From assembly GCF_000745455.1 (NCBI RefSeq), contig NZ_JQJI01000025.1, positions 1 through 34,725 on the forward strand: 34,725 bases of DNA. Direction: 5' to 3'. The translations under genes and the position numbers were made by a program. Of this stretch, positions 6,882 through 13,669 are shown piece by piece. The DNA is from Mesoaciditoga lauensis cd-1655R = DSM 25116. GTDB lineage: Bacteria; Thermotogota; Thermotogae; Mesoaciditogales; Mesoaciditogaceae. Positions within the stretch are counted from its first letter, which is position 1. Each line of letters begins with the position of its first letter. The notes beneath the pieces were generated by a model. The model searched no databases, was not told where the DNA came from, and worked only from the letters and a program-made list of their open reading frames with translations.

Positions 6882-8426
6882 TTACTTCACATCTGCTTCG
6901 GAAAGCTCATCAATTTTCTTTATGGCTTCCTGCAAAAAGTCGTATTCAAGAATGAATGGATATCTTTCTGCCCAGTGTTTTATTTCTTCTGGATGATTTT
7001 GAAGCCACAGTCTGTCCAAACCTTCACCATGAGTGGTACCCTTTTCCTTTATCTCTTCGATTTGATCTTTGAATTTCTCTTCCCACACAGGGTCAAGCTC
7101 TTTGTGAACTTCATTGGCATATTCATCCAACACTGGCGCCAATTTGTCTATTATCTTACCTTCACTGTCGTCCGTTGCAACAGCATTGTGTTTTTTAACA
7201 ACTTCTCTCAGTATCCAGGGATTGTCTATGATCATACATGGAGTTAACAAATTATCTGAATGGGGCTGATGGAACCTGATATCAGCCAAGAACGGTGATT
7301 GAAGTGCTTCTACGAGGCTTTTCTCATAAAGGTTATCAGTGGAGAAATGCGCAAATATACAAGGCTCAACGTCTCCTTTGTTGTTTATGTGAACGTAACG
7401 CCTTCCGCCGGCAATACATCCACCAACACTTGGAGCGTCATTCCAGAAGTCCATCAAGAAGTATGGTTTCCTTGCCCTAAGATCTCTAACGAAGTCTCCC
7501 ATCTTTCTTCTTTGTTCTGGCAAAGGCATCAATTCTGGAATTGGATCTCTGCCAACAGGCATGAACAGGAAGAGCCAACCGAAGAAAGCTCCCTTGTCTA
7601 TCCAGAAATCGTAGAGTTCGTCAGATGTCAACGTTTCAAAATTGTCTCTCATGAAAACAAAAGAATTTCCGTAAATGACTCCTCTTTCTTTCAACTTGTC
7701 AGCTGCAGCAAGAATCTTCTTGTAAGCGCCCTTTCCTCTCGTTTCGTCAGTTTCCTTTTCCCATCCATTAACACTCAAAACTGGATAAACGTTTCCGAGC
7801 TCTTTGATCTGATCTGCAACTTCATCCGTTATAAATGTGGAGTTTGTAAATATCTGGAAAAGGCAATCATCGTGTTTTTTGAAAAGAGGATACAATTCGT
7901 TCCATCTGATGAATGGTTCCCCACCTAAGAATGTGTAGAAGTAAGTTCCAATTGCCTTACCCTGTTGAATTATGTCATCCACTTTTTCAATAGGCATGTC
8001 ATCGTTTTTCGTGTAATTTGCAGAATAACAACCTTTACAAGCCAAATTACATCTCATTGTAGGACTTATCAAAATGGTGTAAGGAGCAGCAAAACCGTTC
8101 TTTTTAACGGTTTCCTCTTTGTTGTATTTCATCCATGCCAAGTTGACGTTGACAAGGAAATTTATGAAGAATTTCTTGACGATCTCTGTATCTTTTTTGA
8201 AGAGGCTTATTATCCATGCTCTTGAACCGGGATTTTTCTCCGTCCATTTCGCAAATTTGGAGAGGTTATTAGTTCCTCCTATCGTTTTTTCAAGTTTTAT
8301 CAAAGATTCTATGGCTTTATCAAAATTATTTTCGGGATCTTTTGCAATGTAATTTATGTACTTGTTAACCGCAGCAGATATTGCTAACTTAGTAGCCTTA
8401 TCTTTGATGGTGCTTCCTATGCCCAT
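6882..8426 (-). CDS. Radical SAM protein with Cys-rich C-terminal region, function unknown
   Basis: A protein of 514 residues. Residues 1-110 are mostly helical and lysine-rich with no recognised domain. The radical SAM core follows: TMRCNLACKGC holds the CxxxCxxC cluster ligands Cys126, Cys130 and Cys133, and FLGGEP (166-171) is the SAM-binding motif. A second Cys set (Cys337 in GGCIAGGRR, Cys356 in DVEPCIF, Cys397) looks like a twitch/SPASM-type auxiliary cluster site. The last 90 residues are helical and charged. Radical SAM proteins with such clusters often modify peptides, but no peptide gene is visible next door. It is a single-gene unit with its own promoter, operator-like palindrome and terminator. 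Ribosome binding site GAAAGGAGAGATAACG before the ATG. Confidence 0.85.
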   Translation of the reverse strand: MGIGSTIKDKATKLAISAAVNKYINYIAKDPENNFDKAIESLIKLEKTIGGTNNLSKFAKWTEKNPGSRAWIISLFKKDTEIVKKFFINFLVNVNLAWMKYNKEETVKKNGFAAPYTILISPTMRCNLACKGCYSANYTKNDDMPIEKVDDIIQQGKAIGTYFYTFLGGEPFIRWNELYPLFKKHDDCLFQIFTNSTFITDEVADQIKELGNVYPVLSVNGWEKETDETRGKGAYKKILAAADKLKERGVIYGNSFVFMRDNFETLTSDELYDFWIDKGAFFGWLFLFMPVGRDPIPELMPLPEQRRKMGDFVRDLRARKPYFLMDFWNDAPSVGGCIAGGRRYVHINNKGDVEPCIFAHFSTDNLYEKSLVEALQSPFLADIRFHQPHSDNLLTPCMIIDNPWILREVVKKHNAVATDDSEGKIIDKLAPVLDEYANEVHKELDPVWEEKFKDQIEEIKEKGTTHGEGLDRLWLQNHPEEIKHWAERYPFILEYDFLQEAIKKIDELSEADVK

Positions 8427-8459
8427 TCGTTATCTCTCCTTTCAAAAAAATGAATTTTT

Positions 8460-8469
8460 ACCGTTCGGT
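8460..8469. promoter_or_regulatory. Palindrome resembling a TetR-family operator
   Basis: ACCGTTCGGT is a perfect 10-bp palindrome, with flanks that extend it (TTTTACCG / CGGTCAAAA). It lies between the -10 box and the ribosome binding site of the radical SAM gene. TetR-family operators often have this ACCGnnCGGT core. No TetR gene is in the window. Confidence 0.4.
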
Positions 8470-8487
8470 CAAAACTTTTTCTTCCTA

Positions 8488-8516
8488 ATTGTACATTAAT
8501 TGATTTTAAATGTCAA
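8488..8516 (-). promoter_or_regulatory. Sigma-70 promoter of the radical SAM gene
   Basis: On the minus strand TTGACA (8511-8516) and TACAAT (8488-8493) are separated by exactly 17 bp, about 60 bp before the start codon. Confidence 0.85.
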
Positions 8517-8546
8517 GAAGTGCACAAAAAATTCTTTTTTTTGAAA

Positions 8547-8579
8547 CGATTTTTTGTTATCATTGTTTTGAAAAATCGT
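8547..8579 (+). other. Inverted repeat upstream of the zinc-ribbon gene
   Basis: ACGATTTTT (8547-8555) pairs with AAAAATCGT (8571-8579) across about 15 bases. It may be an operator or a leader hairpin; no T-tract follows, so it is not a terminator. Confidence 0.35.
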
Positions 8580-8604
8580 AGAACGCAAGAATGGAGGCGA
8601 TTTT

Positions 8605-8820
8605 ATGCCATTGTACAAATATGTGTGTCCAAAGTGTGGTCATGAAGTGACGTTGCTTAAAAAGATCTCAGATGCTGATAACGTTGTATGTGATGTATGT
8701 GGAAGTAAAATGGTAAGACAAATAGGAAACGTGGGTGTTGTATTTAAAGGAAATGGTTACTACGTTACCGACAGCAAAAAAACTTCATCCAAAAAGGAAG
8801 CGGTCAAATCTAAATCATAA
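8605..8820 (+). CDS. FmdB-type zinc-ribbon protein
   Basis: A small protein of 71 residues. The N-terminal zinc ribbon has two CxxC knuckles, Cys9-Pro-Lys-Cys12 and Cys29-Asp-Val-Cys32, in the arrangement YKYVCPKCGHEV ... VVCDVCGSKM typical of the FmdB putative regulatory domain. An FKGNGYYVTD segment follows, also typical of the family, then a lysine-rich tail. The role is unknown; some members are annotated as regulators of amidase genes, which cannot be supported here. Ribosome binding site ATGGAGGCGATTTT. The gene is alone, followed by the promoter of the tRNA. Confidence 0.85.
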   Translation: MPLYKYVCPKCGHEVTLLKKISDADNVVCDVCGSKMVRQIGNVGVVFKGNGYYVTDSKKTSSKKEAVKSKS

Positions 8821-8825
8821 AGGTA

Positions 8826-8854
8826 TTGAAAATATTTCTTTTTTATGATATCCT
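8826..8854 (+). promoter_or_regulatory. Promoter of the tRNA-Pro gene
   Basis: TTGAAA (8826-8831) and TATCCT (8849-8854) are 17 bp apart. Transcription would start some 8 bp before the mature tRNA 5' end. Confidence 0.7.
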
Positions 8855-8868
8855 AAGGATGTGTGTGC

Positions 8869-8945
8869 CGGGGCGTGGCGCAGATGGCTAGCGCGTCTGC
8901 ATGGGGCGCAGGAGGTCGCTGGTTCAAATCCAGTCGCCCCGACCA
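8869..8945 (+). tRNA. tRNA-Pro (anticodon GGG)
   Basis: The full cloverleaf can be traced. The 7-bp acceptor stem is CGGGGCG/CGCCCCG, the D-arm is GCGC/GCGC, and the anticodon stem TCTGC/GCAGG has loop ATGGGGC, giving anticodon GGG at 8903-8905. The variable loop is AGGTC and the T-arm GCTGG-TTCAAAT-CCAGT. Discriminator A and an encoded CCA end at 8945. The first base C and discriminator A fit bacterial proline tRNAs. Confidence 0.95.
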
Positions 8946-8947
8946 AT

Positions 8948-8975
8948 AAACCCACCATTACTGGTGGGTTTTGAT
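8948..8975 (+). terminator. Hairpin terminator after the tRNA
   Basis: AAACCCACCA (8948-8957) and TGGTGGGTTT (8962-8971) form a 10-bp stem with a TTAC loop, followed by TGATTTGTC. It can end the tRNA transcript. Partial read-through would feed the Nudix-queF-yhhQ genes, for which I see no other clear promoter. Confidence 0.8.
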
Positions 8976-9015
8976 TTGTCTTTATCACCCAATTACTTTA
9001 AAAATGGAGGATGAT

Positions 9016-9639
9016 ATGCTTTCAGAAGAAAAATACAATGAAGTTATAAGATTTGTACTGAGAAAAGAATTAGAAGAGGTTATTGGAAAACCTCAGGGTT
9101 TTATCAAAGGAGAAAAAGACGAAAACCTGAAAATAGAGATACACTTTGCCAAACGCGGTGAATTAGAAGACGATGAATCCAAACTACAGGTTATTCCATA
9201 TGTTGTTTTTGAAGTCTTCGATAATAACACCTTCAAGGGAATATTGGCCTACGTTAGAAAGGGAAGTGAAGACAGGCTTCTGAACAAATTGTCGGTTGGA
9301 TTTGGTGGACATTCCAACATTGAAGACAAAAACATTCAAGAAACCGCATGCCGTGAAATAAAAGAAGAAATAGGCTATCCCATAAAATCATCTGAATTGA
9401 GGTTTGCCGGATACATATTCAGCAATAACGATGCCGTTTCACGCGTTCACGTGGGTTATGTTTACATCGCAAGAATGAACATGAAAACTTTTGAAAATCT
9501 CGAGATTTCGGATGAAATAAAGGAAGTTTGTTTGTACACGCCAAAAACGGAAAAACCACAAGAATGCGAGGGCGTTTTCGAAAATTGGTCTTCAATCATC
9601 TTGAATGATGATAGTTTTATAAATGAACTGATGAGGTGA
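9016..9639 (+). CDS. Nudix-like hydrolase
   Basis: A protein of 207 residues. The centre has a Nudix-type box, [18 protein letters not shown] followed by EIKEEIGY. The REIKEEIG part matches the catalytic REUxEExGU pattern, whereas two extra residues separate the upstream Glu from the Arg compared with the canonical GX5EX7RE. Nudix enzymes split nucleoside diphosphates linked to another moiety; the substrate is unknown. I chose the ATG at 9016 because GGAGG (9006-9010) is 5 bp before it; an in-frame ATG at 9004 has no good site. The stop overlaps the beginning of the queF translation-initiation region. Location with queF and a YhhQ transporter suggests a deazaguanine-related or nucleotide-cleanup role (inference). 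Confidence 0.7.
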   Translation: MLSEEKYNEVIRFVLRKELEEVIGKPQGFIKGEKDENLKIEIHFAKRGELEDDESKLQVIPYVVFEVFDNNTFKGILAYVRKGSEDRLLNKLSVGFGGHSNIEDKNIQETACREIKEEIGYPIKSSELRFAGYIFSNNDAVSRVHVGYVYIARMNMKTFENLEISDEIKEVCLYTPKTEKPQECEGVFENWSSIILNDDSFINELMR

Positions 9640-9644
9640 ATAGC

Positions 9645-10046
9645 ATGCCAGAAGCTGAAGGGAGAACTTACAATTTTTCGGATGAAAGTGCGATAGAAAC
9701 TGATGTTTTAGAAACTATACAATTCGAGAACAAAGATGGGGAGATCGTTAAGTACGAAACTGACGAATTTTCAGCAGTTTGCCCTTTTTCTGGATTGCCA
9801 GATATTGCAAAGATCTCCATTGAATACATTCCCACAAATAAGATCGTGGAATTGAAATCTCTGAAATACTATTTCATATCCTTTAGAAACGTTGGGATTT
9901 ACCAAGAAAGAGCAACTCAAAGAATATTCGACGATCTTTATGATCTGTTAAAACCAAGATGGATGAAAATTACGGTGATCTACAACACAAGAGGTGGCAT
10001 AGATGCTACGACGATCATAGAAAAAGGAGAGAAAGAAAAGAAATGA
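9645..10046 (+). CDS. queF: QueF, NADPH-dependent 7-cyano-7-deazaguanine (preQ0) reductase
   Basis: A protein of 133 residues, the length of the short unimodular QueF type. It reduces the nitrile of preQ0 to the amine preQ1 on the way to queuosine in tRNA. Catalytic Cys46 lies in FSAVCPFSG and Asp53 in LPDIAK. The QueF signature [15 protein letters not shown] (68-82) binds NADPH and substrate. GAGGTG just before, at good spacing, favours the ATG at 9645 over a GTG at 9636. The gene overlaps the yhhQ-type gene by ATGA. Family assignment is firm. No preQ1 riboswitch is recognisable upstream. Confidence 0.95.
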   Translation: MPEAEGRTYNFSDESAIETDVLETIQFENKDGEIVKYETDEFSAVCPFSGLPDIAKISIEYIPTNKIVELKSLKYYFISFRNVGIYQERATQRIFDDLYDLLKPRWMKITVIYNTRGGIDATTIIEKGEKEKK

Positions 10047-10738
10047 ATTCATCTAAGCAAAAGAAAATCACTCCTCTCTACGTTGGATTAGCGGTATCTT
10101 TTGTTGCATGTTTGTTGGTGGCTAACGTTACGGCAGGAAGACTCGTGAACTTTTGGGGAATCACCTTGCCGGGTGCCGTTTTGATATTCCCCATCTCTTA
10201 CATATTTGGTGATATATTAACCGAAGTATATGGGTTCAAGAGATCACGACTTGTTATATGGTTGGGCTTAGGAGCAAACGTTTTTATGGCGCTTTTTTTC
10301 TTACTTGTCAACGCTTTGCCGGCACCTATTTGGTGGCAATCGCAAGCGAAATCTTACAGCCTTGTCTTGGGACTAGCGCCAAGAGCCGTGTTGGCTTCTA
10401 TTACTGCTTATTTCATAGGAGAGTATTTGAACTCCATGGTGCTAAGCAAGATGAAAATACTTACCAAAGGAAAATGGTTGTGGACAAGAACGATAGGTTC
10501 AACTGTCGTAGGGGAAGGTGCCGATACGACAATTTTCATCACGATCGCTTTTGCTGGCCTTATGTCAACGCATAACCTCTTGTTTCTTATGATGGCACAA
10601 TATCTCTTCAAGGTGATATATGAAGTAATTGCAACACCTTTAACTTACTTTGTTGTCTTCAAAGTGAAAAAGATAGAAGGCATAGACACATACGATTACG
10701 GAGAAAAATACAATCCACTTGGATTGAAGATCGATTAG
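10043..10738 (+). CDS. YhhQ/VUT-family queuosine precursor transporter
   Basis: A membrane protein of 231 residues with about six hydrophobic segments and a short basic N-terminus. Family landmarks are [28 protein letters not shown] and, late in the protein, [16 protein letters not shown]. YhhQ homologues import preQ0 and preQ1. The ATG lies in an ATGA overlap with queF, with AAGGAGAG 5' of it, so translation is coupled. Having both the importer and QueF suggests the cell can salvage preQ0 and reduce it itself. queC, queD and queE are not in the window. Confidence 0.92.
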   Translation: MNSSKQKKITPLYVGLAVSFVACLLVANVTAGRLVNFWGITLPGAVLIFPISYIFGDILTEVYGFKRSRLVIWLGLGANVFMALFFLLVNALPAPIWWQSQAKSYSLVLGLAPRAVLASITAYFIGEYLNSMVLSKMKILTKGKWLWTRTIGSTVVGEGADTTIFITIAFAGLMSTHNLLFLMMAQYLFKVIYEVIATPLTYFVVFKVKKIEGIDTYDYGEKYNPLGLKID

Positions 10739-10754
10739 AAACTTTCATAATAAC

Positions 10755-11075
10755 CCCCGATGTGCGTTAAAAATCAGTACGAAAAGGTGATCGTTGAAAA
10801 TATTTATCGAACACATGCCAGCACGGATTCACTCTTTTATCCATCTTACGACTCAAAAAACGAGGCACGCTCAGACACTCGTCCATGAGTGCTTCGCTTT
10901 CTCAACACATCCGTGTGTTTCCCAACCTCGTTTTTAGAGTCTTCAGATGGCGAGTTCATAAGTGCTGGCAAGTGTTTCAATAAAGGAGAAGGGGAAGAAG
11001 AAAAAACTCTGTTATTTCGCATCTTGTATGGCGTCTTCATATGTTTTGACAGAAACTTCAAAAAAGGAAAGAGTA
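10755..11075 (+). repeat. Divergent copy D of the structured repeat, plus a second right arm
   Basis: The core 10818-10985 follows the plan of the full elements but with many changes. Stem 1 is TGCCAGCAC/GTGCTGGCA where copy A has TGTCAGAAC/GTTCTGACA. Stem 2 is GACTCAAAAAACGAGG (10850-10865) with CCTCGTTTTTAGAGTC (10926-10941). The hairpin CACTCGTCCATGAGTG is kept. A degraded left end (TGTGCGTTAAAAATCAGTAC) starts near 10760. At 11026-11073 a further right-arm fragment matches 270-316 almost exactly. Changes on one side of a stem are matched on the other, which points to a conserved structure. Confidence 0.65.
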
Positions 11076-11103
11076 AAAGCGAAAAAATCCAAGAATTACG
11101 GCC

Positions 11104-11250
11104 CTGTATTTTTGCCGAATAGGAAGCTCAAATATATATTTTGGAGCTTAGAGAAACTCCTATTTGCCAGCCTTTACTCGTTCTTCATTTTTTACGACGC
11201 ACCGTTTACTGCTCACTGTTAACTTTTTACTTATCACTATTCATTACATG
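11104..11250. other. Non-coding stretch with an AT-rich hairpin and low-complexity sequence
   Basis: Around 11118-11158 there is a nested inverted repeat: ATAGGA ... TCCTAT outside AGCTCAAA ... TTTGGAGCT. It is followed by degenerate short units resembling TTACT, TCACTGT and TTCATT. No gene is visible. Confidence 0.35.
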
Positions 11251-11257
11251 TAGGTAC

Positions 11258-11286
11258 TTGACAGCCTTTTTAAACGGTGTTATACT
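11258..11286 (+). promoter_or_regulatory. Sigma-70 promoter of an orphan short transcript
   Basis: TTGACA (11258-11263) and TATACT (11281-11286) with exactly 17 bp between them. It is one of the best promoter matches in the window, yet the next gene starts more than 330 bp downstream and has its own promoter. Confidence 0.8.
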
Positions 11287-11291
11287 AAAGG

Positions 11292-11375
11292 GAGCGGAGT
11301 AGAAATTACTCGCAGGGTGGATTGGGGGACGCGATGTCCCCTAATTTGTTATTAAGCTTAATTTTTCTTCAGAAT
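11292..11375 (+). ncRNA. Candidate small RNA or structured leader
   Basis: Directly after the promoter two hairpins appear: GAGTA/TACTC within GCGGAGTAGAAATTACTCGC (11294-11313), and a 10-bp stem ATTGGGGGAC/GTCCCCTAAT around a GCGAT loop (11321-11345). The palindrome ATTAAGCTTAAT followed by TTTTCTTC may end the RNA. I could not match it to a riboswitch or RNA family that I know. There is no short ORF with a ribosome binding site. It may be a stand-alone RNA or the start of a long leader to the sugar operon. Confidence 0.5.
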
Positions 11376-11541
11376 TTCTTCTTGAGAAACCTATTCTTTT
11401 GTCTTTTATCTCTCTTCAAAAACAGAGTTAAATATTTTGAAAATTAGGTAAAACCAGGAAAGACAAAGGAAAACCCTCTTGAGTATCATAGTCATATCTG
11501 TCATATAAATAGAAATAGAAGTTGACGAACGGAGAACCATT

Positions 11542-11570
11542 TTGGCAAGAAGTTATAGTTGTCCTATAAT
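11542..11570 (+). promoter_or_regulatory. Promoter of the fucU-like sugar operon
   Basis: TTGGCA (11542-11547) and TATAAT (11565-11570), 17 bp apart, about 50 bp before the start codon. A short palindromic AACGGTT lies immediately downstream (11574-11580); with its central CG it could be a weak half of a LacI-type operator, since a LacI gene ends the operon. Confidence 0.8.
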
Positions 11571-11621
11571 TGGAACGGTTGTTTTAGATCAAGTTAGAGA
11601 GAAATGGAAAGGAGAATTGAA

Positions 11622-12050
11622 ATGTTAAAGGGAATTCCAGAGGTTTTATCGCCTCAACTTCTTAAGATACTCGATGAGATGGGCCATGGAGATGAAATTC
11701 TTCTTGCAGATGCAAACTATCCCGTTGAATCAGCTGGAATGAAAAATGGCTCTTACGTTGTAAGAGCAGATGGAATTGGAATGGTTGAAATATTAGAAGC
11801 TATTTTAAAACTCTTTCCATTGGACACCTTTTCGGATTACAACATCGCCTTAATGACCCCGGAAAAAGGGGAGCCCGAAATATGGAAAGAATACGAAAAG
11901 ATTTTTATCTCTTCATCCGAAGAGGTAAAATTCAAAAAGTTTTCACGTTTTGAATTTTATGATTTGGCCGCTAAATCGTATGCAATAGTGGCAACTGGAG
12001 AACGTGCTTTGTATGCAAATATAATAATGAAAAAAGGTGTTATAAAATGA
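11622..12050 (+). CDS. RbsD/FucU-family sugar mutarotase
   Basis: A protein of 142 residues, the family length. The start MLKGIPEVLSPQLLKILDEM and the motif GHGDEILLADANYP (21-34), with His22 and Asp30, are those of FucU, the L-fucose mutarotase, more than of RbsD. The enzyme interconverts alpha and beta anomers of a sugar in the cytoplasm. AAAGGAG (11608-11614) decides for the ATG at 11622 over one at 11604. It is the first gene of an operon with an aldolase, a PfkB kinase and a LacI regulator. It overlaps the next gene by ATGA. The true sugar is unknown, as no fucose isomerase is present. Confidence 0.85.
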   Translation: MLKGIPEVLSPQLLKILDEMGHGDEILLADANYPVESAGMKNGSYVVRADGIGMVEILEAILKLFPLDTFSDYNIALMTPEKGEPEIWKEYEKIFISSSEEVKFKKFSRFEFYDLAAKSYAIVATGERALYANIIMKKGVIK

Positions 12051-12706
12051 AATTTTACATCGATGAAGCAAACGTTGCATCTATCCAAACTATATTCAAG
12101 TTGGGGATTTTTTCTGGTATAACAACCAACCCAACCATATTGAAAAACAACGGAGGTTCTCCTCTTCAAACGATAAAATCCCTCTTAGAGAAATTCGAAG
12201 GAGACGTGTTTGTCCAGTGTACAAGTGAAGATGTCTCGGATATTGTAAAAGAGGGTAAGGCGTTGAACAGTCTTGAACCTAAAAAGGTGATCCTAAAAAT
12301 ACCCTTTTATCCAGATGGAATAAGGGCGGCAAAAACGCTTGTGGATAAAGGCATTCGCGTCACTTTAACTGGTATTCATACGTTCTCTCAGACTGTCGTT
12401 TCCTCTGTTGTTGGCGTCGATTACATAGCTCCTTACGTAAACAGAATGGAAAACGGTGGCATAAGCATAGAAACGGTTCTAAAGATGCAAAAATTTCTTG
12501 AAGATGAAAAGAGTAAGACGAAAATCATAGCAGCCAGTTTTAAGAATCTTCAACAATTAGAAAAAGTCATGTCCTATAATGTTTACGCCGTTACGGCTCC
12601 TGTTGCTCTTTACAAATTGTTATTTGAAAATGCCCTTACGGAAAAGGCGATAAGAAACTTCAACAGTGATTGGAAGCAAATAGACAAAAAAGAATGGGTA
12701 ATTTAA
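12047..12706 (+). CDS. Transaldolase-family protein, fructose-6-phosphate aldolase-like
   Basis: A protein of 219 residues, typical of the short transaldolase group (TalC/FSA type). Family motifs are FSGITTNPTILKN (23-34), VILKIPFYPDGI with Schiff-base Lys84, LTGIHTFSQ and YIAPYVNRMENGG. Tyr130 in the last is the position where fructose-6-phosphate aldolases have Tyr and true transaldolases Phe, so it leans to the aldolase type. Such enzymes cut or transfer a dihydroxyacetone unit. It is coupled to the fucU-like gene by ATGA and precedes a sugar kinase, so the product of that kinase may be its substrate (inference). Confidence 0.85.
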   Translation: MKFYIDEANVASIQTIFKLGIFSGITTNPTILKNNGGSPLQTIKSLLEKFEGDVFVQCTSEDVSDIVKEGKALNSLEPKKVILKIPFYPDGIRAAKTLVDKGIRVTLTGIHTFSQTVVSSVVGVDYIAPYVNRMENGGISIETVLKMQKFLEDEKSKTKIIAASFKNLQQLEKVMSYNVYAVTAPVALYKLLFENALTEKAIRNFNSDWKQIDKKEWVI

Positions 12707-12722
12707 TTTCTAATCTTTGAAA

Positions 12723-13664
12723 ATGAGAAGGGGAGTGAACAGAATAAAGATCGCAGTTGTAGGGGAAAATCTTGTGGACATTTTTAAAATGAATGATAAA
12801 TTCGAAGCACATCCGGGGGGGTCGCCTTTAAACATTGCGGTGGGTCTTGCAAGATTAGGAGCAAACGTGAGTTATATCACGAAGTTTTCAAACGATTTCT
12901 TTGGAGCGATGCTAAAAGACGTTTTGAAATCTGAGAAGATCGATATCTCAAACTGTCCTGTAGACGATCAACTGCATACGACATTGGCATTTGTCTTCAT
13001 AGGTAAGGACAAAGTCCCAAATTTTGAGGTATGGAATCAATGTACAGCGGACAGTTCTATAACCTGGAACGATTTGTCAAAAATAGAATTGAGAGAATTC
13101 AGCGCTGTTCATTTCGGTTCAATTCTGCTGGCGACACCGGCAGCAGAAGCTGTTTTGGAATTTGTGAAAAGATCAAAAAACGTTGGAATTTTCATAAGTT
13201 TCGATCCGAACTATCGTTCAAAAGTCGCCCTTGATGAAAAAGCGTATGTCAAAAATCTTCTAAAAGGATGGGAATTGGCAAACGTGGTAAAATGTAGTTT
13301 GGAAGATGCAAAGGCCATATTCGGTGTGTCGAATTTTGAAGATGCTGTAAAAGCCATAAAAAAAATTAAAATTCCAACCGTTATCACAATGGGAGAAAAA
13401 GGATCTTATGTTGTAAACAACAAGTTGACGCATATTCCCGTTTATCCAACAACGGTGGTTGATACAACAGGATGTGGCGATGCTTTTGCAGCAGGAATGA
13501 TTTACGCTCTTTCAAAACGCGCTTTTTCCATTGAGAACGATGAATTGACAGAGGCTGCCAAAGTTGGCAGTGTAACAGCTGCATTTGCGGCCCAAAAAAT
13601 TGGAGCCATTTCTTCGTTTGCCTATGTTGACAGCATCGAAAAAATTTTGAAAGGGACGAGTTAA
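12723..13664 (+). CDS. PfkB-family carbohydrate kinase
   Basis: A protein of about 313 residues in the ribokinase/fructokinase family, which phosphorylates a sugar with ATP. HPGGSPLNIAVGLARLG is the N-terminal glycine-rich substrate region and SFDPNYRS a mid-domain motif. DTTGCGDAFAAG near residue 250 is the second PfkB signature with catalytic Asp253; it has GCGD in place of the usual GAGD. Sequence features are closest to fructokinases, but the substrate is open. The start is uncertain: the ATG at 12723 has no clear ribosome binding site, while AAGGGGA (12728-12734) would serve a start near 12744. LacI follows after 5 bp. Confidence 0.85.
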   Translation: MRRGVNRIKIAVVGENLVDIFKMNDKFEAHPGGSPLNIAVGLARLGANVSYITKFSNDFFGAMLKDVLKSEKIDISNCPVDDQLHTTLAFVFIGKDKVPNFEVWNQCTADSSITWNDLSKIELREFSAVHFGSILLATPAAEAVLEFVKRSKNVGIFISFDPNYRSKVALDEKAYVKNLLKGWELANVVKCSLEDAKAIFGVSNFEDAVKAIKKIKIPTVITMGEKGSYVVNNKLTHIPVYPTTVVDTTGCGDAFAAGMIYALSKRAFSIENDELTEAAKVGSVTAAFAAQKIGAISSFAYVDSIEKILKGTS

Positions 13665-13669
13665 AAGCG

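Noticed and set aside
8946-9015. preQ1 riboswitch upstream of the queF operon
   Set aside because: The stretch holds only the tRNA terminator and a short spacer; neither the short pseudoknot of class I nor the class II layout can be found.
11180-11250. CRISPR or regular tandem array
   Set aside because: Short units such as TCACTGT are degenerate and there are no equal spacers. No cas gene lies in the window.
11292-11375. Known riboswitch (fluoride, manganese, guanidine or tetrahydrofolate classes considered)
   Set aside because: None of the conserved cores that I know appears; only two plain hairpins are seen.
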